A DNA stretch of 64,000 bases, taken from Vanrija pseudolonga (lineage: Eukaryota; Basidiomycota; Tremellomycetes; Trichosporonales; Trichosporonaceae). Each line of letters opens with the position of its first letter. The stretch's first letter is position 1. The stretch spans positions 3,968,001 to 4,032,000 of the forward strand of contig NC_085851.1 in NCBI RefSeq assembly GCF_020906515.1, given 5' to 3'. Under the pieces are notes generated by a model. It was not told the origin of the DNA and made no database searches. It saw only the letters and a list, made by a program, of their open reading frames with translations. Shown piece by piece: positions 1-9,701 of this stretch. The translations under genes and the position numbers were made by a program.

Positions 1-229
1 GCGGCGCGAGGGCTGCCTCCCCGCGCCGAAGGGGCGACAGGGGGTCGTCGCGCAGCGCCCACTCGTCGGCGTGTAATTCGTGGTTGTCTTCCTCGACTGG
101 GCGGAGGCGGAACCATGGCGCCGCGATGCGCGGCAGGCCTGCGCTGAGGGGATAGCGCTGCGTTGGGTGCGGGTAGAGGGTGTCTGCGTGGGGCGTGTGG
201 GCGGGGTGTCGCACGGTGAGGGTCTTCAT
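1..229 (-). CDS. N-terminal part of an unknown protein, runs off the left edge
   Basis: An ATG at 229 on the minus strand opens a frame of 76 codons that stays open to the window edge. It begins MKTLTVRHPAHTPH and continues with APWFRLRPVEEDNHE and ADEWALRDDPLSPLRR. The mix of aromatic and charged residues after about residue 40 reads like real protein rather than a chance GC-rich frame. The C-terminus lies outside the window, so no family can be named. The stop of the next minus-strand gene lies at 449, leaving about 220 bases as a short spacer and promoter. Confidence 0.5.
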   Translation of the reverse strand, partial: MKTLTVRHPAHTPHADTLYPHPTQRYPLSAGLPRIAAPWFRLRPVEEDNHELHADEWALRDDPLSPLRRGEAALAP

Positions 230-448
230 TGTGAGGGTGTCGCTGGAGAGAGGAGTGAGGAGAAGGACAGTGTGAGGTGGGAAAGGAATGATGAGGAGGA
301 GGAGACGAGGAGGTGGAGAATGGGGGGGGGGGTCCACTTGCCCCTCCAGAGGTCTTCTACACGGACGCGTTCATGCGGATACAGTGCACTACACTATGAC
401 AACAACAGCTCGAGCTGTATACTAATATAACAACCACCCACACGCCAC

Positions 449-1911
449 TCACTCACCACGCGCGCGCCAAAGCGGGCCGCGCCACGCGGGCCCCTCGCCA
501 ACCTCATACCTCACCCCGGTACCGCGCGCGAGGGCCACACGGCGGTCCTTCTCGCCCTCAATCTTGGCGAGTTCGCGCTCGCGCCACTCGTTGGCCGCCT
601 TGCGCAGCTCGGCGTCCGTGTCGTGCGCCTGCTGCAGCAGGTATGCGGCGCGGGCGATCTTGTCGGCGTACTCGGCCTCCACCGCCTCCGTCTTCCTCAT
701 CGCCTCGTCGATCGCGTTGCCTAGCTTCGCAGCTGAGGAGGGGCTCAGCGGTCCTGGTGCGGGTGCGGGGGTGTATGTTGGTGTTGGAGTGTTGAGGGCG
801 GTTGACGACGGGGTGTTGAGGGCCGTTGATGCGCTCGTGGAGGGCTCGGAGTAAGGGGTCTTCCGTCAGCGAGGCCACGTTGCCACATACCATGCCGAAC
901 GCGTCCTCGTCGTCTGAGATAGTGACGACTGACGCCGCCTTGCGGGGCCTGCCGTACTCGGTCTTGACCTGCACGACAGCCTCGGCCTTGCGCTTCCCCT
1001 TGCCCTTCTCCTCGGTGGGCTTGCCCCCACCGCCCCCGCCGGGCCCCTTGCCCTCCCACCATACCATCTCGCCGACGTCCATCTGGGACGCGACGCGACG
1101 GCGCTCAAACACGACAGCGTAGAGCTTGACCCCCGCGTGATACCCGCCCCCGTGGTGGAGCGAGAAGCGGCAGTCCACCCCGTCGAGGTGGCACAGGTCG
1201 CATGTGAGCGGGATCCCTGGCGCATCCGAGTCGGGGTGCCGCAGCGGCTCGTACACCGACGAGAAGGCGCAGCTGTGCGCTCGGTCCAGCTGGCCAGTGG
1301 GGCTGGTGTGCGAGGTGCAGTTGTCGCAGCTCACTCCGGCCGGTGGGCTGAGCGTGGGTGGTGAGCTTCGCAGGCGGGCATGTCACCACTCACCGGTACC
1401 ATATCGGCCGAACAGCGTGCTCGAACTGCGCGACGAACGCCCTCACCTCGTCATTGGCCATATCGACAGCCGGCAGATGCGGGCCCTGCACGCGCATGAG
1501 GAGGGACACGGGCACGTCGCTTCCGTCGTCGCCGAAGCGCGTGATCCGGCGGAGGAAGGGCACGTACTCCGCGTTCTGGGGCAGGAGGGCGGGGTGGACG
1601 AGCACGAGCGGGGAAAGATGGGGCACGCCGCCTGGGAACCGGCGCGCGCCATGCTGCTGGAGGTAGAGCGCGAGCGCGCGCTCGAGCGCGCGCTTCTCGG
1701 CGAGCAGCTTGACCTTGTTGTCTGCCTCGGGGGAAGGTTGCGGCGTGCGGCTGACGGCGACGCGGGGCCCGCCGGCTGAGATGGGATAGGGCTGGGCGGA
1801 GCTGAAGAGGACCGCGAGCGGCGGCTGGGGCGTGTGTGGGAGCAGGACGAGGGCCTGTGTGCGCGCCTTGGGCTTGGGCTTGGGTGCTGGGACTGGGGGT
1901 GGGGAGGGCAT
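449..1911 (-). CDS. Unknown protein with cysteine pairs and a C-terminal coiled coil, three exons
   Basis: I do not recognise this family. The model has exons 1911-1394, 1347-891 and 859-449. The first intron is GTGAGT to CTCAG. The second is only 31 bases (GTATGT, CTGAC, AAG). The phases fit and give 461 residues. The N-terminus is proline- and lysine-rich (PPPVPAPKPKPK), followed by a region with LLAEKRALERALALYLQQHG. Exon 2 holds cysteine pairs (VSCDNCTSH, LTCDLCHLDG) that could bind zinc, then a basic and acidic stretch with VTISDDEDAFG, which resembles a SUMO-interacting motif. Exon 3 is serine- and threonine-rich and ends in a charged helix (EAVEAEYADKIARAAYLLQQ). A nuclear role is only a guess from composition. 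The start codon is uncertain because the frame is open further upstream. Confidence 0.5.
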
Positions 1912-3499
1912 TGTGGGGGTGTGGGTGGTTGAGAGAGTTGAGATGATGGGATGAGATGGTGAAATGAGGATTGGGGGCGGGGGAATGCGGGAATGGACGA
2001 GGCGAGTGTTTTGGCAGGGAATGTGTACCCAAAGTCCGTCGAGCTCTCCCGATATTTGCAGAACTGTCACAGGCAGCATCTCCAATGGCATGAACTGGTG
2101 CAGGTTGACCATGGCCGCTGGCCCACCCCAACTCTCTCTAAATCCCGACTTCAGAGTGAGCGGTCGGTCCCCTGCCAACTCGTCATCAACCAACACCGAT
2201 TCCGCCCACAAAGCATCACACGTCTCGACATTGTAATGTACCAACAACCTCGACCCCTGTTCGCCCAGTGCACCAACATCACCTCTTTCAGTTCACAATC
2301 CCGCTTGGTCCATTGCGCCATGAAGTTGAAGCCATTCCTTCTCTCGCAGGTGCATGGCCACTCGCTCCCTTACATTGGATCGATCGTTGGGCGAGCCCGA
2401 GCCCACTGGTGAGCTGTGCATTGAGCGATGTGTGGCTTGCTGTTGGGGTGAGGCGTTATGGATCGAGGGCCGTCTGGGTCGGACATGCTTGCAGCATGCT
2501 GTTGTTGGCTCACTAGGCGTAATATCTTGTAACAGCGGCCTTTGACAAATCGTCGTCAGCCGCGAGCTGTGGCACAGCGCCCTCATCCCCTCGCGCCTCG
2601 TCCCACCAGTTTGCCACTGTCTCTTTAACGCCAAACAAGCCCATTCATTCGACCACTCTCACGTACACCCCACAAAGTGGTCGCACCGAAGCACGTGGCC
2701 TCAACCTCACGTGCACGAGAACGCTTCTAGTCAGCGAGAGAGCTGTGTTGTGCCCTCGTGCCTCCAATTCAACCAAGTGAGCAGCAGCGCGGCGCAGCGG
2801 CAACATTGAGCAAGTCTTCGAAAGAGGGGCAACCATTTCAGTGGAGAGTGGAGGGGGATTGTTGGGATATAATAGCCCGACGACTCCAGCGATAACTAGT
2901 ACCTTTTGTGGAGCTGTATAAATCCCTACAGGGATGGACTTCGGCGTACTCGCCGCCGGCTGCGCAAGACATGTCTCAGCCGCCAACACACACAACAATA
3001 AAAACATATGCGGGGTTCGCTCCCTGGGGGGGGCTCCGCCGTAGCGGCAGTCCTACCAACATGGGCTTCACGGACGATTTAACGATTGCCCTAAATCGGA
3101 CTCGTAGGCACAACGTTTCGCAGGTGGATCGAACCTGCACCCTCACCGTATGTACCTTGCCTCGCTAAATACCCAAGAGGGCCGACCCCGAAGGGCTAAC
3201 CAGCTATGCCTAACCAACATATGAGTTGGGAATGGGGTTTTCGCAGTTCCATTTCAATGGCGTCGATCCACTGGTGGGCCGCACTGCTTGAATCGCCTGG
3301 GGGAGGGGAAGTGCATCCACTGGTCTGATACTGCGCTGAGATGATCGCGGTGACGGTCAAGTGCAGCACCTTGCGCTGAGTGACTGGTGGCGGAGACGTT
3401 AGAAACGAGAGTTGCTCGATGTGAGTGGCAAACGTGTAGAACAAGGTGAGGCCACGACAGCTTGGTCCTCGCACTCAAGATTCAACAACTTCATCCCAT
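1912..3499. other. Intergenic, about 1.6 kb; holds a candidate structured RNA
   Basis: No convincing protein-coding frame is seen here. The left part should carry the promoter of the unknown gene that starts at 1911, and the right end is the 3' flank of the gamma-glutamyltransferase gene. A TATAAAT sequence on the plus strand is near 2918. The 2995-3235 part is described separately as a possible RNA gene. Confidence 0.5.
2998..3232 (-). ncRNA. Candidate structured RNA, possibly Pol III transcribed
   Basis: On the minus strand a box-B-like GGTTCGATCC lies at about 3126-3135, and a T run follows GCATATG near 2998. Between them CGATTTA and TAAATCG form a perfect 7-base hairpin (near 3076-3099), and GCCG-CTA-CGGC forms another. 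TAGGCA near 3215 can pair with TGCCTA near 3110. I could not fold it into a tRNA cloverleaf because the T-arm loop is too long, and it does not match U6, RNase P, RNase MRP or SRP RNA motifs that I know. It may be a decayed tRNA relative or chance. Confidence 0.25.
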
Positions 3500-5817
3500 C
3501 TAGATCTGTCCAACTGCCGCACCGTCGCCGCGCAGATCCGAGCCACCAGCCCAGACGTTGGCGCCAGACGGATCCCGCACAGCCAAGATGACCTGTCCCT
3601 TGCCTGCAATGCGGCGGGTGTAACCAGTGGCGAGCTTGATGTCGTGACCGAGGGCTGTGGTGTGAGTGAGGTGCTCGCTCAACTAAAATACACCTCCGCT
3701 CACCTCGCAGTGCGTCAATGACCTCAGGCGCGACGCCCTCCTCGATCCAGATCTCTGAGTTGACATCACCTGCCGCGGCAGCGTTCGCAGTCCCGGCGTC
3801 TGGTAGGCCAGCAGAGATACAGAACCTCGGCGCGTCGAGGGATGACTGGGGCGTGTACCCCCTCAGGAGGTTCAACAGCACCTGCACATGTCCCTGCGGC
3901 TGCATGAACCCGCCCATCACGCCGTAGCTGAGCACTAGCTCATCGCCGTGCGTCACCATCGCTGGGATGATGGTGTGGTAGGGGCGCTTGCCACCCGCGA
4001 CGTTGTTTGGGTGGCCTTCACGGAGGACGAAGCCGGAGCCGCGGTTCTGGAGCGTGAAGCCGCACCCGGCGGGAATGGCACCAGTGCCGAAGCCTGAGGT
4101 GTGAGCGTGGGTCAATGCAGTCGAAAGCGTCAACCCACCGGCGTAGTTCGACGCAATGAACGAGCAGGCGTTTCCCTCCTTGTCTGCCGTTGTCAAGTAA
4201 ACGGTGTCGGACGAGCTGACGGGGTAGCCGTGCTTCGGGTTGCCCGACTTTGTCAAGTCGATCAAGGTAGCACGCTTGTCGAGGTATTCCTGCCATGCGT
4301 CAGTGGCTTCGTGACCCATTCTGGAGCCATCTCTACGCACCTTGCTCAGGAGCTCCTTGACAGGAACATAGGCGAAAGCAGGATCAGTAACGTAGTACTG
4401 AGCTGAATGGGTCAGTCACCACGTGCAGTTGAAACCCACTATCAGCGAATGCGAGACGTAAGGCCTCGATGAGAACATGCAGGTACTCCGTGCTGTTGTG
4501 CTCGAGGGTGAGGACGTCGACGCCGTGGACCCGCTCGACGGCCTCAATGATGCCGAGGGCGAGGAGGGCGGTCAGGCCCTGGCCGTTTGGTGGGCACTGG
4601 GGTGTGAGTAGGGTAGGGCTTCCGACACTCGCCAACCAGCCCCTCCCAACACCTACCTCCCACAGTGTAAGTCCCGGGTCGTCTGCAGTCGCCTTAAAGT
4701 CGTACTTGATCGGCTCGACCACCTCGGCGGTGTGCTCTGCCAGGTCCTCAAGTGTCATGACGCCACCGGCTGACTGGATGAGCTTGACGATCTCTGATGG
4801 GTCAGAATGGGCGGAACGTAGCCACCCACCTTCGGCAATGCGTCCCGTGTAGAAGCCCTTGGCGCCGTGCTCCGCGATCGCCTCAAACGTCCGCGCAAGC
4901 TCGGGGTGCTTCATGATGTTGGACTGCTTGGGCGGAGTCTGGGGGGTTAGAGCTGGTACATGCTAATGAATGCATAGCTCACTCCATCAGGAAGCATCAT
5001 CCTGGGCGTCAGTTGATCGATTCACATCACTCAACTCACTCCCGCCAGTTAGGACTCGTCTTCTTGACGAGCTTCTCGCCGCCGGCCCACTGTCGCGAGT
5101 TGATCTCGTGGCTCGGCACGCCGTCCTTCGCGAGACGGATTGCTGGCTTGAGCACCTCGGCGAGGGTGAGCTTGCCCGAGCCGAACTCCTTGACCGTGAG
5201 CTCCCAGCCGGCGGCGGCGCCGGGGACTGTGACCGAGTTGAGGTTGTCGAGGGGGATCTGGAGTGTGAGTGGGGTCTACTCCTCGAAAGGAAGGAAGCTG
5301 AAGCCACGAACTACACAGCTTCACCTGCCAAGGAGAAACACTCACTGTGTCACCTGTCACTCCCTGACCACGGAGATACTCAAGGGTCAGAGCCTTAGGT
5401 GCGCGCCCCGAGGCATTAATACCCCGCACCGTCTTGCTCTTAGCATCGTAGAACAAGCAAAAGAGGTCTGGAGTGAGTAATCAGTACCCAGGACCCACTC
5501 ACCCCCGCCGATGCCGGTACACGTCGGCTCAGTGACGTTGAGGGCGGCAGCAGTGGCGACGGCAGCGTCGGCTGACGAGTCAGCTAGCTACCCTCTCATC
5601 AAGCCGACGCACCCGCATTTCCACCCTTGTTGAGGATCTCGAGGCCCGCCTGCGCGGCTGAAAGGTCAGTAGGTAGGACGGCTCGTGACTGCTACCCACC
5701 CAGCGGCTGCGACGTCGCGACCATGCCCTTTGTCGAGTAGACCGTCGAGCGGCGGCTCGCGAACGGCGCAAAGTGCGTGTCGTTGGCCGGGTTGAGTTTG
5801 GAGTAGTCTAGCGGCAT
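3500..5817 (-). CDS. Gamma-glutamyltransferase (GGT) family hydrolase, multi-exon
   Basis: This is a gamma-glutamyltranspeptidase-type N-terminal nucleophile hydrolase that would cleave or transfer the gamma-glutamyl group of glutathione and related compounds. The protein starts [10 protein letters not shown] (ATG at 5817). It carries the family motifs [50 protein letters not shown] and [16 protein letters not shown], where the DTV threonine is the expected autocatalytic cleavage site and nucleophile. It ends with [17 protein letters not shown], the family's usual C-terminus. About eight small introns interrupt it, for example GTGGGT to TTCAG after SQPLG, and GTGAGC to CACAG before the last exon. 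The subunit order is the usual one (large, then small). No obvious signal peptide is seen, so it looks like the cytosolic YwrD-like branch rather than a secreted one. It is divergent from RPS23, sharing a 468-base promoter region. Confidence 0.9.
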
Positions 5818-6285
5818 AGTGCAAGGCTTGTCTGTAAGCCTGTTCGATAGTAGGTGAGAGGGAGACAGAGGGGTGGTGAGGAAAGAAAGCATCCAGGTCA
5901 AGCGTGGTACACCCCCCATCATTCTGCCCATCGTCCGCAGCAGTGACGCCATATGGTGGAGGTCAAGACACGGCTGTCTCCGAAGAAGTGAAGACGGGAT
6001 CAAAGCCACGTGAAGGTATGACCTGCCACAAAAGTCCCTAACATCTTTGAATTGCCGAAAAACGCCGGCCGTGTCGAAACTTCATTTGATTCCGTCCCTT
6101 CACCCCTGGGGTGGTAGTCGAGCACCCAGCCTGCACAGCCAGGCCACACCCAGCAGACCCACCACCTGCCTGGTCGCTCGCTGGTCCTGGTCCTGCTGCT
6201 GGCTACCGTTGCTGCTGCTGCCGCGGACCACCACTTGGCCACTTGACCACGCCTTCTACTCCTTCATCCATCAAAATCAGTCAAA
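5818..6285. promoter_or_regulatory. Divergent promoter between GGT and RPS23
   Basis: These 468 bases separate the start of the minus-strand gamma-glutamyltransferase and the plus-strand RPS23 gene, so both promoters and 5' leaders must lie here. The half nearer RPS23 is rich in C and T. No clear TATA box is seen for either gene. Confidence 0.5.
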
Positions 6286-7155
6286 ATGGGTTGTGAGTAG
6301 CGACGACGACAGCGACGACGACAACAACCAAGACACCAGTATGCTGACCGCGCGTTCCTCGTTGCTCCTCGGCCCCGCTCTCGTCTTGCTCGTGCTCGCT
6401 ACCTCGGAAAACTCGAAAATCGCAAATCTCATCGCGCCGTGGCCGTGATATTATCCCCCTCGACAACCCCTCCCACACCCACTCACAGCGAACAAGCCTC
6501 GTGGTCTCCAGGCCGCCCGTAAGCTCCGCACGTCGCGTCGCGAGAACCGTTGGGCCGACAAGGACTACAACAAGCGCGCCCTCGGCAAGTTCTACAAGAC
6601 CTCGCCCACCGGTGGTTCGTCGCACGCCAAGGGCATCGTCCTTGAGAAGGTGAGGCTGGGAAGGGAATGTGCTGGCTGGCACGGGCAAGGCATGGGCGAG
6701 GGAGGGACGAGGACGCTGGGAGGGAAACCAGCTGGAGTTTGGTGGGAGGCTGTTGGATTGGACCTCGGCGGGAAACTTTTGAGGGACGACCACCGACTGC
6801 CCATGGAGAGAGAGAGAGAGGATTGCCTGCCCAAGCCGCCAGCACACCCATCGCGTCGTGACGAGCACCCAACTAACGTCCCCAGGTCGGTGTTGAGGCC
6901 AAGCAGCCCAACTCGGCTATCCGCAAGTGTGTCCGTGTCCAGCTCATCAAGAACGGCAAGAAGGTCACCGCCTTCGTCCCCAACGACGGCTGCCTCAACT
7001 TCACCGACGAGAACGACGAGGTCCTCATCTCCGGTTTCGGTCGCCGTGGAAAGGCCAAGGGTGATATCCCCGGTGTCCGCTTCAAGGTCGTCAAGGTCTC
7101 GGGCGTCGGCCTCCTCGCTCTCTGGAAGGAGAAGAAGGAGAAGCCCCGTTCGTAA
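6286..7155 (+). CDS. RPS23: 40S ribosomal protein S23 (uS12)
   Basis: Small-subunit ribosomal protein uS12, which sits at the decoding centre. Exons are 6286-6292, 6489-6649 and 6886-7155. Splicing gives exactly 145 residues, the normal fungal length. The first exon holds only ATG GGT T, so the protein begins [14 protein letters not shown]. Typical motifs are [33 protein letters not shown] (the PNSA decoding loop, whose proline is hydroxylated in eukaryotes) and [16 protein letters not shown]. Introns of 196 and 236 bases are long for this genome, as is common in ribosomal protein genes. The second has CTAAC just before the acceptor. I saw no C/D-box snoRNA signature in either. It converges on the TFIIIA-like gene. 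Confidence 0.97.
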
Positions 7156-7553
7156 GCGTACGGGTGTTTCCTTGCTGCTACCATTTATCGCATTGGGAGA
7201 TGCACTGTATGACTGAGTGGTCGCGCAAGGAGGGATATTGATGGTCGTGACATTGCGCCGTGGGCGGATGTCGCGGCCAGGGCTGGCGCAGCTGCCGCGC
7301 CATTAGATGCACGTCGTTGCTACCAGCATGTTGGGGTGGATGGGGAAGTGGTGTGGTTGTGTGTCGTTTGTCGTGTCGCATGTCGTGTGTCCTCTCGCAT
7401 GTGTCGTGGGTCTTGCGTCGTGTCGTGTGCCATCAAGTCAAGCGCAAGTCTGCAGCGCAACGATGTCAACTCAACCCTCCTGCACCCGATCTCCTCGTGC
7501 GCCGATACAATGCTATACATCCTTAATTAACAAGCAACAACTAGAGTACAACT
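7156..7553. other. Convergent 3' spacer with TGTCG-rich stretch
   Basis: Nearly 400 bases separate the converging stop codons of RPS23 and the zinc-finger gene. No gene is seen. Between about 7355 and 7430 the plus strand has many imperfect TGTCG and TGTCGTG units, a low-complexity stretch. Confidence 0.5.
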
Positions 7554-9157
7554 CTACTCGGCATACTCTACAACGACATAGTCCTCGCCCGTCTGCCCGT
7601 CCGCGAGCAGCAGTTCGCGCACGCCAAAGTCATCCAGCTGCACATCGTGCGCGGCAGAGAGGTGGCGGCGGACATCGTAAACGCGGAAGAAGCGCGCGTC
7701 GCAGTCCTCGTACACACCGTTCACTTCAGCGTGGTACGGGCACACCCAGCGGCGGTGCATCGCGCCGCCCGGGAGCCCAGCCGCGCCGGTGAGCAGGTCG
7801 GCTTCGGACACGGCCTCCTTTGGCGTCTTGGGCGTCGCGGGCTGCCCGCACACCAGCATGTGCCGCTTCAGGCTCGCTGGGCGGCGATATGCCCGTCCAC
7901 AGTCGGGACACTTGTGCTTCGCGCTCGGCGCGTGCGTGCTCGACGCGTGCTCGTCGCGCGCGAACCGCGTCTTGAAGGTCGCCCCGCACCCCTGGTGGCT
8001 GCACCACCACTCCTTGCCTGCCTCGCCGCCGAGCACGCGGGCGAGCTTGCGCGGGGGCTGGGGCTCCTCGGCAGGGGGGACGTACTCGCCGTCCTTCTGG
8101 TCGTGTTCGTCGTCCGTCCCATCGGCCGGCACGGCGTCGGTCGGTGCAGCTGCAAGCGACTCGCGCTTCCGCTTGCTCCTCTGCCGGCGGGACAGACCGT
8201 CGGCGAGCACGGGTGGCAGCGTATCGATCTCGTCGAGCGGGCGCGTGGCAAGATCCGCCTCCTGATCTGCGTGGACCTTGAGATGTGCGCGCAGGTGCTT
8301 GGCCGACTTGAATGTGCGGCCGTTGCACTCCGGGTGTGGGCAGGCGGGAGGGTGCGCATCGCGCATGTGGACCTGCAGCGCAGTCCAGGTCTGAAACGTC
8401 GGCAGGCTCTCAGTGTGGTCGGGATGAGAGCAGGTATAGCGCGACGCTAGATGTCAGCTTGGCCCCTAAGCACACACTCACCATCGTGCGTCCGCTCGTG
8501 TGTCCGGAGTTGCTGCCTCATGGCGAACGACTTGCCGCAGCCGGGGTGGGCGCAAGCGAACGGCTTGCTCCCACTCGGGGCGTGCACCTCTGCGACATGC
8601 TCGCGGAGAAGGTGGGTCTTGGTGAAGGTCTCATGACAAACTTCACACTCGTGCACGTCGGCGAGGTCGTGTGCCTCCTGGTGCCGCTTGAGATGGGTGG
8701 CCGTCCAAAACTTCTTGCCGCACGAGCAGTCGCCGATATCGCACACGAAGGGCTTGTCCTCCTCGTTCTTGTGGGTACGGAGATGGGCCGCGAGGTGCGA
8801 GGCTCGGAGGTACGTCTGTCCACACTCGTCACACTTGTGCGGCCGCTCGCCGGTGTGTGTGAGCTCGTGCTCCGCCAGGCGGGACGGCTTGAAGTACGCC
8901 TTGTCGCATCCTGGGTGGGGGCACGGGAAGCGGCGCTCGGTGCGTGATGGTGGGCGCGAGGGCGTGCCCGGCGTCTTGGGTGTGCGGACCTTGGGCGACT
9001 TGGCCTTGGTGCTGGCTGGTGAAGGGGCAGTAATGGGCGAGGCTGGCGGCGAGATGAGGCGAAGGGCAGCTGGGGCTGCTGGCTTTAATGGTTTTGGAGC
9101 GAGTATTGTTGGTGGCTGGGCGTCTCCTGCCGTGACCATTTCTGTCTCGAGTGCCAT
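7554..9157 (-). CDS. Ten-finger C2H2 protein, TFIIIA-like
   Basis: Two exons (9157-8482 and 8446-7554, 35-base intron GTGAGT to CTAG) give 522 residues. Ten C2H2-type fingers are visible in order. Examples are finger 1 FPCPHPGCDKAYFKPSRL, finger 2 HKCDECGQTYLRASHLAAH, finger 5 FACAHPGCGKSFAMRQQL and finger 9 HKCPDCGRAYRRPASLKRH. A last, longer finger is near the C-terminus. Closely spaced fingers with TGERPHK-type linkers come first. A charged linker of about 65 residues with RRQRSKRKRES follows finger 7. Ten fingers and a long basic linker resemble fission yeast TFIIIA (Sfc2), so its likely job is recruiting TFIIIC and TFIIIB to 5S rRNA genes. Another multi-finger factor cannot be excluded. 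Confidence 0.75.
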
Positions 9158-9701
9158 TGCGGCGAGTCGAGCGGCCCTCTTGCAGCTCGCAAAGGCTTAT
9201 GACGATGTCGAAGATGGATGCAGTCAGCCCCCTTGTCGCTCGACCACAATTCCACAACAAAATGTCAGGAAAATGCGTATGGGCTCCGGATTAGGTAAGG
9301 GTTTTACCACGTGGAAATACTCCCGTTGAGACTAACCCCTTGCGTTTTGTCGGCCTTGTCGGCGGCCGCAAATCGGATGGCGGCAGGCGGGGCGGAGGCG
9401 CGGACATTGGTAGACTGACCGCGCGCCCTGCCTGGCCCTGCCCCATGCACGCCGCGGGCCGTGGGCCATGAGCCAGTCGTGTGCCTTTGTGCTTGGCTGG
9501 CTGGCGTCAAGTCTCCGCCGCGAAGTCGCCATCGCTGCGCCAGCCAGGCTATAGGCTATCTTTCCGACGACGACAAGTGGCCACGCGAGCCACCACGGTG
9601 ACGGGTTGGTTGACCCGGATACCGATAATACGTGTTCCCATTAATTATACTATTCCACTCCACTCGAGTCCTACTCTTTCTCAACAAGAGCAAGGACAGC
9701 A
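9158..9701. promoter_or_regulatory. Divergent promoter between the TFIIIA-like gene and CHO2
   Basis: This 544-base region lies between two start codons facing away from each other and must contain both promoters. An AT-rich patch (CATTAATTATACTATTCCAC near 9638) precedes the CHO2 start by about 50-60 bases and could act as its core promoter. Nothing else is recognised. Confidence 0.4.

Noticed and set aside
3110-3235. A tRNA gene based on the GGTTCGATCC box
   Set aside because: No proper acceptor, D and anticodon arms could be drawn, and the T loop is two bases too long with extra sequence before the closing stem.
6650-6885. A snoRNA inside the second RPS23 intron
   Set aside because: No TGATGA and CTGA pair in suitable positions and no clear H/ACA hairpins.
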